In this document: one piece after another, positions 17,486 to 27,636 of the stretch
Layout of the letters: each line of letters starts with the position of its first letter
Numbering within the stretch: position 1 is the stretch's first letter
Assembly (NCBI RefSeq): GCF_001458195.1
Contig: NZ_CYPU01000071.1
Coordinates: forward strand, 186,001-250,000
Source of the DNA: Ruegeria atlantica
GTDB lineage: Bacteria > Pseudomonadota > Alphaproteobacteria > Rhodobacterales > Rhodobacteraceae
Length of the DNA: 64,000 nucleotides
Direction of reading: 5' to 3'
Position numbers and translations under genes: made by a program
Notes under the pieces: model-generated
What the model was told of the DNA's origin: nothing
Databases searched by the model: none
The model's input: only the letters and a program-made list of their open reading frames with translations

Positions 17486-18304
17486 TCAGTCATGGCTCAC
17501 CCCCAGATAGGCGTCGATGACTTCCTGATTGCTGCGCACCTCGTCCGGGGTGCCGTCGCCGATCTTTTTGCCGTAATCCATCACGACCACGCGGTCGCTC
17601 AGGTCCATCACAACGCCCATGTCATGCTCGATCAGGGCGATGGTGGTGCCAAACTCGTCATTCACGTCGAGAATAAAGCGGCTCATGTCCTCTTTCTCTT
17701 CAACATTCATGCCGGCCATTGGTTCGTCCAGCAGCAACAGCTTAGGCTCGGCCGCCAAAGCGCGGGCTAACTCGACCCGCTTTTTCAACCCGTAAGGCAG
17801 GCGGGAAACCGGCGTCTTGCGGATGTGCTGAATTTCGAGAAAGTCGATGATTTTCTCGACCGCTTCGCGGTTTTCAACCTCTTCCGCCTCAGCCTTGCCC
17901 TTCCACATGGCCTGCTGAAAGAGGTTGGTTTTCATATAGTTCAGCCGCCCGGTCATGACGTTATCCAGCACGCTCATGCCTTCGAAAAGGGCAATGTTCT
18001 GGAACGTCCTAGCAATACCTTGCCGCGCAACTTCATAAGGGCGCATCTGCGGACGCTTTGCCCCATGGAACCAGACCTCGCCCTCCTGCGGGATGTAGAA
18101 CCCCGAAATCACGTTCAGCATCGAGGATTTACCGGCGCCGTTCGGACCGATGATGGCGCGGATCTCGCCTTCACGAATGTCGAATGAGATATCCTTGATC
18201 GCCACCACACCGCCAAAACGCAGGGTGATGTTCTTCATCTCCATCACCACGCCGCCGATCTTGCGGCCGTCTTCGGTGACATATCCTTCGGAGTTATCCA
18301 GCAT
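17486..18304 (-). CDS. ABC transporter ATP-binding protein, LivG-like
   Basis: A 272-residue ATPase with Walker A GPNGAGKSSMLNVISG, a LivG-type FQNIALFEGMSVLDNVMTGR segment, signature LPYGLKKRVELARALA, Walker B LLLLDEPMAGMN and the switch His in ALIEHDMGVVM. The ABC signature departs from LSGGQ (LPYGLKK), which is common in this subfamily. Ribosome site GGGAG precedes ATG 18304. It is the partner of the LivF-like ATPase at the other end of the operon. Confidence 0.93.
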   Translation of the reverse strand: MLDNSEGYVTEDGRKIGGVVMEMKNITLRFGGVVAIKDISFDIREGEIRAIIGPNGAGKSSMLNVISGFYIPQEGEVWFHGAKRPQMRPYEVARQGIARTFQNIALFEGMSVLDNVMTGRLNYMKTNLFQQAMWKGKAEAEEVENREAVEKIIDFLEIQHIRKTPVSRLPYGLKKRVELARALAAEPKLLLLDEPMAGMNVEEKEDMSRFILDVNDEFGTTIALIEHDMGVVMDLSDRVVVMDYGKKIGDGTPDEVRSNQEVIDAYLGVSHD

Positions 18305-18382
18305 CAGTCACTCCCTGACTTGCGGAAAAACGGGACGGTGGGCGGGGCGATGACCACAGGTCGAGCGGCGCATGACCGGCCC

Positions 18383-20374
18383 TCATTCCGCCGCCACCTT
18401 GTGCTGAGCAACCGGCACGACCGGTACATCGATAATCTCAAGCGTGGCACTGATCGAACCCTTTCGCCCGTCCTCATAAGTCACTTCGGTCGTGGTTGAG
18501 ACCTGCTTGGACCCGTCATAAAGCGCATCGATGATGTCACTGAACTTGTCCTCGACAAATCCGCGGCGCACCTTCCGCGTACGGGTCATCTCACCGTCAT
18601 CCGCGTCCAGTTCCTTGTGCAGCACCACAAAGCGATGCACCTGGCAGCCCGACAACATTTCGTCAGCGGCCACAGACTTGTTCACCTCTTCCACGTGGCT
18701 CCGAATCGTCTCTAACACACGGGGATTTGCCGTCAGTTCCTGATATGACGCATAGGCCACGTTGTTGCGTTCCGCCCAGTTGCCCACAGCTGTCAGGTCG
18801 ATGTTGATAAAGGCCACGCAGCGGTCCTTGCCGTTTCCGAACAAAACAACCTCAAGGATATCGGGATAGAATTTCAGCTTGTTCTCGACGTATTTCGGCG
18901 CAAACATCGACCCATCGGCCATCTTGCCCACATCCTTTGCGCGATCGATGATCCGCAGATGCCCCGAACTTTCCTCGATGAACCCCGCATCCCCAGTGGC
19001 CACCCAGCCTTCGGCATCTTTGGTCGAGGCCGTGGAATCCGGGTTGTTGTAATACTCAACGAACACACCGGGTGAGCGGTAGTGGATCTCACCCTTGTCG
19101 TCGATCTTCAGTTCGACATCCGGGGCAGGCACACCAACGGTGTCGGCGCGCACTTCACCATCCGGCTGAACCGTGATGAAAACTGTCGCTTCGGTCTGAC
19201 CATAGAGCTGTTTCAGGTTGATGCCGAGCGAGCGGTAGAAATCAAATATCTCCGGCCCGATTGCTTCACCTGCAGTATAACCTACGCGGAAGCGGCTATA
19301 ACCCAGCGTATCCTTGAGTGGCCCGTAAACCAGCAGATTGCCCAGCGCGTATTTCACACGGTCGCCGAACCCAACCGGCTTACCGTCCAGCAACAGGCCA
19401 CCCACTTTCTTGGCATGCGCCATGAAGTGGTGGAACATCCGTTGCTTCAGTTTCCCAGCGTCCTCCATCCGGATCATCACATTGGTCAGCTGAGTCTCAA
19501 AAACCCGCGGCGGAGCGAAGAAATAAGTCGGCCCGATTTCGCGCAGATCGGTCATCATCGTGTCGGCGCTTTCGGGGCAGTTTACGCAAAAGCCACACCA
19601 ATAGGCCTGACCGATGGAAAAGATGAAATCGCCTACCCAAGCCATCGGCAGGTAAGACAGGATGTCTTCGTTCCGGTTCAAATGATCGAACTCGGCGGAG
19701 TTCTTGGCGCTTTCGATCACGTTGCGGTTCGACAGCACCACGCCCTTGGGTTTACCCGTGGTGCCCGACGTATACAGCATGACGCAGGTGCCGTCGTATT
19801 CGATTTCGGCAATCCGACGATCCAGTTCCTCGTCAAACCGCGCGTGCCCGGCACTGCCCTCAGCCATCAGGTCGTCCAGCGCGTTCATCTGGCTGTGATC
19901 GTATTTCCGCATCCCCCGTTTGTCGGTGTAGAGGATGTGTTTGACCTGATGCAGGTTCTCCTGAATCTCGATGACCTTGTCGACCTGCTCCTGATCACCA
20001 CAGACGACGTATTTTGCGCCGCAATGATCCAGCACATAGGCCATCTCTTCGGCGACTGCGTCCTGATAAAGCGGCACCGGCACGGCACCCACCATCTGAG
20101 CCGCAACCATCGACCAGTAATGCGCCGGACGATTGCGCCCGATCACTGCAATATGGTCGCCTTTTTCAACGCCAAGTTCCAGAAAGCCCAGGGCAATCGC
20201 ACGGATTTCCCTGGCCGTTTCGGCCCAGGTCCAGCATTGCCAGATTCCGAATTCCTTTTCCCGGTAGGCCGGGGCGTCCCCGAACTGGGTCGCATTGCGG
20301 TGTAGCAGCGCCGGAAGAGAGTGCATCCCTTCAGCGCCCGACTGCGTCTGAGCCAATCTCTTTCTCCTCCCCAT
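18383..20374 (-). CDS. AMP-dependent acyl-CoA synthetase (long-chain fatty acid/aromatic acid type)
   Basis: A 663-residue adenylate-forming enzyme that activates a carboxylic acid to its CoA thioester. Motifs: the P-loop MLYTSGTTGKPKGVVLS (near residue 205), YFFAPPRVFE, the adenine-binding LYGQTEAT, GWVATGDAGF and the hinge/DRAKD segment IIDRAKDVGKM. Size and layout are those of FAA1/FadD15-type long-chain enzymes. It is first in the operon with a Liv-type transporter, so vectorial activation of the imported acid is likely. Start is ATG 20374 with GGAGG nine bases upstream; a TTG at 20356 with an equally spaced GGAGG is an alternative. The substrate is not readable from sequence. Confidence 0.9.
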   Translation of the reverse strand: MGRRKRLAQTQSGAEGMHSLPALLHRNATQFGDAPAYREKEFGIWQCWTWAETAREIRAIALGFLELGVEKGDHIAVIGRNRPAHYWSMVAAQMVGAVPVPLYQDAVAEEMAYVLDHCGAKYVVCGDQEQVDKVIEIQENLHQVKHILYTDKRGMRKYDHSQMNALDDLMAEGSAGHARFDEELDRRIAEIEYDGTCVMLYTSGTTGKPKGVVLSNRNVIESAKNSAEFDHLNRNEDILSYLPMAWVGDFIFSIGQAYWCGFCVNCPESADTMMTDLREIGPTYFFAPPRVFETQLTNVMIRMEDAGKLKQRMFHHFMAHAKKVGGLLLDGKPVGFGDRVKYALGNLLVYGPLKDTLGYSRFRVGYTAGEAIGPEIFDFYRSLGINLKQLYGQTEATVFITVQPDGEVRADTVGVPAPDVELKIDDKGEIHYRSPGVFVEYYNNPDSTASTKDAEGWVATGDAGFIEESSGHLRIIDRAKDVGKMADGSMFAPKYVENKLKFYPDILEVVLFGNGKDRCVAFINIDLTAVGNWAERNNVAYASYQELTANPRVLETIRSHVEEVNKSVAADEMLSGCQVHRFVVLHKELDADDGEMTRTRKVRRGFVEDKFSDIIDALYDGSKQVSTTTEVTYEDGRKGSISATLEIIDVPVVPVAQHKVAAE

Positions 20375-20436
20375 CCGACCCTTCCTCCGGGCCGGAAACG
20401 GCGGACCCGAGGACAACCCCGGACGCCAACGCCCCG

Positions 20437-20466
20437 ATTAAGGGACGCCTGCACGATCAGCGTCAA
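20437..20466 (-). promoter_or_regulatory. Candidate sigma-70 type promoter of the acyl-CoA ligase operon
   Basis: On the minus strand, -35 TTGACG (20466-20461) and -10 CTTAAT (20442-20437) are separated by 18 bases and lie about 60 bases upstream of ATG 20374. The -35 matches 5 of 6 consensus bases and the -10 four of 6. Position and orientation fit; no transcript data. Confidence 0.45.
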
Positions 20467-20485
20467 CTTTTTCCTGATGTTTTCT

Positions 20486-20505
20486 CAATTCTTACGAATT
20501 GTAAC
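20486..20505. promoter_or_regulatory. Candidate operator: overlapping inverted repeats upstream of the acyl-CoA ligase operon
   Basis: A perfect inverted repeat CAATTC-ttac-GAATTG (20486-20501) overlaps a second one, TTAC-gaatt-GTAA (20493-20505). Size and symmetry suit a dimeric repressor such as a TetR- or GntR-family protein. It lies some 20 bases upstream of the best -35 box. No regulator gene is adjacent. Function is inferred. Confidence 0.4.
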
Positions 20506-20680
20506 AGTGGGGGCGCGGTCAACCTCAGCAGACTAAAAAACATACAAATCGCATTGAATGAAAATTGGATACTGCAATTTCAAGAAACGCCTAGTCGCCT
20601 CGGAAGGCTGTCTCGAGGAGATCGGTTTTTTGGTTTTTTGGTTCAATGCGTCAGTAGCGGAGTTTAGGGTCTAAAATTTC

Positions 20681-20848
20681 TTAGAAGATAAAAGGTTGAT
20701 GAACGCCCACGACAACAAATGTCGATACCGCAATGACCATCGCAGAGGCGAAATACCTGAAACTATACTGTTTCTTTTCAGGCTTCATTGTCCAGGTCGC
20801 CCACTTTTTCTGCAGGTCATCGTCAGTGGAACTTGAATCACTTTTCAT
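20681..20848 (-). CDS. Possible small membrane protein
   Basis: A 55-codon frame from ATG 20848: an acidic N-terminus (MKSDSSSTDDDLQKKW), a basic stretch (MKPEKKQYSFRYF), then a single hydrophobic helix (ASAMVIAVSTFVVVGV) and a short tail. The charge pattern fits an N-in single-pass protein. The ribosome site is weak (GGTGAT). The frame is open up to 20938, but the added 30 residues do not look protein-like. I do not recognise a family. Its real status is uncertain. Confidence 0.4.
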   Translation of the reverse strand: MKSDSSSTDDDLQKKWATWTMKPEKKQYSFRYFASAMVIAVSTFVVVGVHQPFIF

Positions 20849-21215
20849 AACATCACCATTCCAGTCAGTGCCATCTTTCAACGCAACCGTATCTGATCTT
20901 TGGGCAATTTTGCATATCTCTCTCAAGCAGGCACACAAACGTCTTTTCTACTCGCCATGAGTAGATTGAGATTGCACTATTAACGATTAATACAGAAGCA
21001 ACATATCGTTCACGCTACATTCACATTCTCTTGGGCGAGGCGATGAACAAGTTCGTTCCTGCGTCAGATCTGGCATTCGGCTTGGCAGTGAGAACTCAGC
21101 TAAAAATGATCTACACGGTGAGTAGCTTGTGACTAGGGGCCTTACGCAATGTAAGATGATGCGAGCTAGTCAGGCCTTTAAAAGCTTGACAGCAACAATC
21201 AATAGGCTGGCCGAA

Positions 21216-21614
21216 TTACAACCAATCCCGCAAAATCGGGATCAGCGGTACATCCGCCGCAGGCATCGGGTAGTTCCGCAACTCATTCGCACGGGCCCAT
21301 TTCAGCGCCTGACCTTCCTTGGATTGGGGGATGCCCTCCCACTTTCGGCAGGCAAACAGCGGCATTAACAGATGGAAATCGTCATAGCTGTGGCTGGCAA
21401 AGGTCAGCGGGGCGAGGCATGAGGCCCAGGTGTCGATGCCCAGTTCCTCGTGCAATTCGCGGATCAGGGCAGCCTCGGGGGTTTCGCCGGGTTCGATTTT
21501 GCCACCGGGGAACTCCCAGAGACCGGCCATGGATTTGCCCTCGGGTCGTTGGGCCAGTAGCACCCGGCCCTCAATGTCGATCAGGGCGACAGCAGACACC
21601 AGTAAGGTCTTCAC
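21216..21614 (-). CDS. mutT: 8-oxo-dGTP diphosphatase MutT (NUDIX)
   Basis: A 132-residue NUDIX hydrolase that removes oxidised dGTP from the nucleotide pool. The NUDIX box GGKIEPGETPEAALIRELHE followed by ELGI is complete, and LLAQRPEGKSMAGLWEFPGG is typical of MutT. Start is the GTG at 21614, which overlaps the argJ stop codon (GTGA), so translation is coupled. The frame reaches upstream to 21668, but that part lies inside argJ. Last gene of ppiC-argJ-mutT, an order I take to be common in this family of bacteria. Confidence 0.92.
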   Translation of the reverse strand: MKTLLVSAVALIDIEGRVLLAQRPEGKSMAGLWEFPGGKIEPGETPEAALIRELHEELGIDTWASCLAPLTFASHSYDDFHLLMPLFACRKWEGIPQSKEGQALKWARANELRNYPMPAADVPLIPILRDWL

Positions 21615-22837
21615 GAGCGATAATCCGCGTTGATCTCGATATAGCCGTGGGTCAGATCGCAGGTCCAAACGGTGGATTTGCCTTCGCCCAGTCCCAGATC
21701 GACCGCAATCACCAGATCCTGACCTTTCATATAGGCGGCGGCGTCATCTTCACGGTAATCCGGGCTGACCCAGCCCTTTTCGGCAACCAGAATGTCACCG
21801 AAGGAAATACTCAGCAGGTCGCGGTCGGCGGCGGCACCAGATTTGCCGATGGCCATGACGATCCGGCCCCAGTTCGGGTCTTCACCAGCAATGGCGGTTT
21901 TCACTAAGGGTGAGTTGGCAATCGCCAGCCCATGCACTTTGGCATCCGCGTCCGAGGCGGCGCCGGTCACACGGATTTCCACAAATTTGGTCGCGCCTTC
22001 GCCGTCGCGTACAACTTGCTGTGCCAGATCCAGCATCACGCTTTCCAGCGCTTCGGCAAATGCCGCGTTGTTGGTGGCATCTACGCCAGACGCACCTGTT
22101 GCACACAACAACAGGCTGTCCGAGGTCGAGGTGTCACTGTCCACGGTAATACAATTGAATGTCCGGTCGGATTGGGCGCTCAGCATCGCCTGCAGGGCGG
22201 ACTGTTCGAACTGTGCATCGGTAAAGATGTAGACCAGCATCGTCGCCATATCCGGCGCGATCATGCCTGACCCCTTGGCAATCCCTGCAATAGAGACTGT
22301 TTTTCCGTCAATCTCGACCTTTGCGCTGGCCCCTTTGGGGAACGTATCCGTGGTCATTATCGCCCGCGCCGCATCCTCGATGGCATGACGGCTGAGGCCC
22401 ATCTTCAACGCCTCAAGCTGTGCTACGATGCGGTCATGCGGCAGCGGCTCACCAATCACTCCGGTTGATGAGGTAAAGACCCGCTCTACCGCGACACCGG
22501 TGGCTTTGGAGACGGCCTGCGTCACCTCAGCCACTGAAGTCTGGCCATAGTGACCGGTAAAGGCATTGGCATTGCCCGAATTCACCAAAATCGCCGCGGG
22601 CCCATCGCTGGACCCGCCGATCTTGTCCTGACAGTCCAGCACGGGGGCTGCGCGTGTGGCCGATCGGGTAAACACCCCAGCCACAGATGTGCCCGGATCC
22701 AGAACCGCCAACATCACGTCGGTACGGCCCTGATAACGCACGCCAGCTTCGACGGTGGCAAAACGCACACCGTCAATCGCAGGCAGTTCGGGGAAGGCCG
22801 CTGGAGCCAGCGGCGAAACCTTGGTGATCGCGGCCAC
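21611..22837 (-). CDS. argJ: Bifunctional glutamate N-acetyltransferase/amino-acid acetyltransferase ArgJ
   Basis: Transfers the acetyl group from N-acetylornithine to glutamate in the cyclic arginine pathway. The 408-residue precursor self-cleaves before the Thr in KGSGMIAPDMATMLVYIFTD (about residue 185), which is present. Other signatures: LVNSGNANAFTG, FTSSTGVIGEPLP and GEDPNWGRIV. The start is a GTG at 22837 with AGGAGT eight bases upstream, embedded in the end of ppiC. Coupled to mutT downstream. Confidence 0.96.
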   Translation of the reverse strand: MAAITKVSPLAPAAFPELPAIDGVRFATVEAGVRYQGRTDVMLAVLDPGTSVAGVFTRSATRAAPVLDCQDKIGGSSDGPAAILVNSGNANAFTGHYGQTSVAEVTQAVSKATGVAVERVFTSSTGVIGEPLPHDRIVAQLEALKMGLSRHAIEDAARAIMTTDTFPKGASAKVEIDGKTVSIAGIAKGSGMIAPDMATMLVYIFTDAQFEQSALQAMLSAQSDRTFNCITVDSDTSTSDSLLLCATGASGVDATNNAAFAEALESVMLDLAQQVVRDGEGATKFVEIRVTGAASDADAKVHGLAIANSPLVKTAIAGEDPNWGRIVMAIGKSGAAADRDLLSISFGDILVAEKGWVSPDYREDDAAAYMKGQDLVIAVDLGLGEGKSTVWTCDLTHGYIEINADYRS

Positions 22838-22842
22838 TGGAG

Positions 22843-23691
22843 TTACTCCTGAATCAGGTCGATCTGACGGATGACCTCGGGGCCAACACCGTCCAAAGCG
22901 GGACGTTCGATCTGCGACTGCTGCGTCAGCTCGTCGATCTTGGCTTGAATCGTGTCTTGCTGAAGGGACTGGGTCAGCTGTTCACGTACGGCATCAAGCC
23001 CCGGCGCTTCGGATTTTCGCGTGTCGTTGAGAATGATCAGGTGCCAGCCGAACTGTGTTTGCACCGGATCCGAAATCTGACCCTTTTCCAACGCAACAAC
23101 GGCGTTTTCGAATTCCGGCACCATCTGGCCCTTGCCAAACCATCCCAATGACCCGCCATTCGGACCCGATGGGCCGGTCGACTTTTCCTTGGCCGTTTCG
23201 GCAAAATCGCCGCCGTCATCCAGCAGAGTTTTAATTTCCTTGGCTTCTTCTTCGGTGGCTACAAGAATATGGCTGGCGTCGAACTCATCTTCGCCTTCGA
23301 AGTTGCCGAATTCCGCGTCATAGGCTGCCTGAATTGACTCTTCGTTTACGACGTCGCCCAGCAACGCATTTACCGTCTGCACCGCCCGCATGGACCGGCC
23401 TTCGTTTTCCAATCCCAACTGGTTCAGCCGGTTCAGATCGTCCTGCTGTTGCGCCAGCAATTGCTGCTGGATCAATTGCTCGATGACGAATTCGTACAGA
23501 ACATCATCTTCGATTTCGGCGTAATTCGGCGGCAGGGCTGCAACGGATGCGATAACGTGACCCAATGTGATTTCATCCCCGTTCACATTGGCGACAACCG
23601 TATCCGCGTCCGGCTTGGTTTCGGCGGCAAGCGGCATCGCCATCACGGCAGCCAGAGCCAGCGATGGCAGAAAAGTGAGGCCTTTGGGCAT
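22843..23691 (-). CDS. Periplasmic parvulin-type peptidyl-prolyl isomerase
   Basis: A 282-residue exported protein with a signal peptide (LTFLPSLALAAVMAMPLAAE). It has a SurA-like N-terminal helical segment (residues 30-125) and one parvulin domain (about 130-230) with FDASHILVATEEEAKEI, GGSLGWFGKGQMVPEFE and TQFGWHLIILND. The architecture is PrsA/PpiC-like. It probably assists folding of secreted and outer-membrane proteins. It lies head to head with secA, which agrees with a shared role in secretion. Confidence 0.9.
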   Translation of the reverse strand: MPKGLTFLPSLALAAVMAMPLAAETKPDADTVVANVNGDEITLGHVIASVAALPPNYAEIEDDVLYEFVIEQLIQQQLLAQQQDDLNRLNQLGLENEGRSMRAVQTVNALLGDVVNEESIQAAYDAEFGNFEGEDEFDASHILVATEEEAKEIKTLLDDGGDFAETAKEKSTGPSGPNGGSLGWFGKGQMVPEFENAVVALEKGQISDPVQTQFGWHLIILNDTRKSEAPGLDAVREQLTQSLQQDTIQAKIDELTQQSQIERPALDGVGPEVIRQIDLIQE

Positions 23692-23867
23692 GGAATCATC
23701 CTATTTCTTTGCCGCGACGGGGCGTGGCGTTGACACTCTGGGACCTGCCGCTTACATCGCTTTGAAGCCTTGGACAGGGCCGCCTTTCATCCCCCGTATC
23801 TATGGGTTGCAAGCAAGGTGGGCAAGCCTGTCGCAACCAAGACAAGAACAGATCCGCTGGAGTGAAC

Positions 23868-26585
<2,718 letters not shown>

Positions 26586-26617
26586 CGTCACCTTGATCAA
26601 AACACATTGAGTCCGTT

Positions 26618-26640
26618 TCACGGCCACATATTGGCCGTGA
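26618..26640 (+). terminator. Hairpin downstream of secA (possible terminator)
   Basis: Perfect 9-bp stem TCACGGCCA/TGGCCGTGA with loop CATAT, 32 bases after the secA stop. No T-run follows, so it may be a weak or factor-dependent terminator or an mRNA-stabilising element. Confidence 0.45.
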
Positions 26641-26685
26641 TTCAACTTCAGGATGCGACTCGCTCCTTCAACTGGGGAGGGTGTT

Positions 26686-27612
26686 TTGTTTGTAATAAAG
26701 AATTACGTGACCACTGGCGGCACCGTCGCTTGTGCCTTAGCCATTGGTTACCTGATGCAAAATGGATCGCCAGCGCAATCGGATGGCGCGCAGGCTCCTG
26801 TAACTGTGGCTGCCGCCAATCAGTCCTCGGTGATTGCCGGGCTGGAAGGAATTGTTCTGACCTCCTCGCTTCCGGCCGCTGATGCAACCACCGACATCAA
26901 GGCATCGCGGCGCGCCCTGCAACCCGCCCGATCGACCCCCTCTGATCAGAAAAGCTGCACTCTCAGTGCCCGCGCAAAATCCGTCCCCGGCGCTGCGGCG
27001 CGCCTGACCGTCAAAGCCCCCTGCCACGGCAATGAACGGATCGAAATCCATCACAGCGGACTAACAGTTACCCAACGAACGGACAAAAACGGCGCTTTGG
27101 ATCTGACGATCCCGGCCCTGTCGGAATATGCGATCTTTCTGATCTCGGTAGATGATCAGACCGGGACCGTAGCCACCACTCACATCCCCGACCTGGCCAA
27201 CTACAACCGCATCGCACTGCAATGGCAGGGTGAGACAGACCTGCAGATCCATGCGCTGGAATTTGGGGCCAGCTATGGAACCGCCGGACATGTATCGTCG
27301 AACCCTGTCGCGAAAGGTGCGGGTAAGGTCGTGCATCTGGGCCAACAGGCGTTCGGCGACGCGCAGAATATCGAAATTTATTCCTTCCCTGCAGGCGAAA
27401 CCAGCCAGACCGGTTCGATCGAACTGACGGTGGAGGCCGAAGTGACCGAGGCAAATTGCGGCCGGGATTTGGCCGTTCAATCACTCGAGCTGCGTGGCGA
27501 TCGCCGCCTGCGGTCGCGCGATTTGACGCTGCCCATGCCGGATTGCACGCGGGCCGGTGATTTTCTGGTGTTGAATAATCTGCTCCAAGACCTGACAATC
27601 GCGGCAAATTAA
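26686..27612 (+). CDS. Conserved exported protein of unknown function next to secA
   Basis: A 308-residue protein with an N-terminal hydrophobic segment (GGTVACALAIGYLMQNG), an Ala/Ser-rich linker, and a C-terminal domain from about residue 90 with several Cys (CTLSARAKSVPGAAARLTV, APCHGNERIEIHHSGLTVT). The central part is beta-rich and resembles carbohydrate- or ligand-binding exported domains, but I do not recognise a named family. Such genes next to secA are sometimes called translocase only by neighbourhood. Start is taken as TTG 26686, five bases after GGAGG; ATG 26653 is possible but has no good ribosome site. The PBP-OmpA gene follows after 24 bases, so they probably act together. Confidence 0.7.
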   Translation: MFVIKNYVTTGGTVACALAIGYLMQNGSPAQSDGAQAPVTVAAANQSSVIAGLEGIVLTSSLPAADATTDIKASRRALQPARSTPSDQKSCTLSARAKSVPGAAARLTVKAPCHGNERIEIHHSGLTVTQRTDKNGALDLTIPALSEYAIFLISVDDQTGTVATTHIPDLANYNRIALQWQGETDLQIHALEFGASYGTAGHVSSNPVAKGAGKVVHLGQQAFGDAQNIEIYSFPAGETSQTGSIELTVEAEVTEANCGRDLAVQSLELRGDRRLRSRDLTLPMPDCTRAGDFLVLNNLLQDLTIAAN

Positions 27613-27636
27613 ACCGCAGGCAGGCTCGACTTTCTT

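Larger units (their letters stand above)
20467..21215. other. AT-rich intergenic region (about 750 bases)
   Basis: The longest stretch without a confident gene, clearly more AT-rich than its surroundings. It holds the operator-like palindrome at 20486, the candidate small membrane-protein ORF 20681-20848, a 29-codon plus-strand ORF starting at ATG 21043 (MNKFVPASDLAFG...) and ending at TGA 21130, and a nested inverted repeat at 21131-21171 (outer arms GACTAG/CTAGTC, inner arms CTTAC/GTAAG). No tRNA-like fold, insertion sequence or phage gene was seen. Confidence 0.6.

Noticed and set aside
19082-20305. 407-codon plus-strand frame over the acyl-CoA ligase gene
   Set aside because: Antisense to a gene with complete catalytic motifs; the translation shows no recognisable domain.
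20590-20640. CCTCG/CGAGG stem followed by T-rich sequence on the plus strand, considered as an sRNA terminator
   Set aside because: The stem is only five base pairs and no plus-strand promoter or gene clearly precedes it.
21043-21132. 29-codon ORF MNKFVPASDLAFG... with GAGG upstream
   Set aside because: Too short to judge, no family recognised; it could be a gene remnant. It is mentioned under the AT-rich region only.
21131-21171. Nested inverted repeat considered as a tRNA or tRNA fragment
   Set aside because: There is no T-loop, anticodon arm or CCA-proximal pairing of the right sizes.
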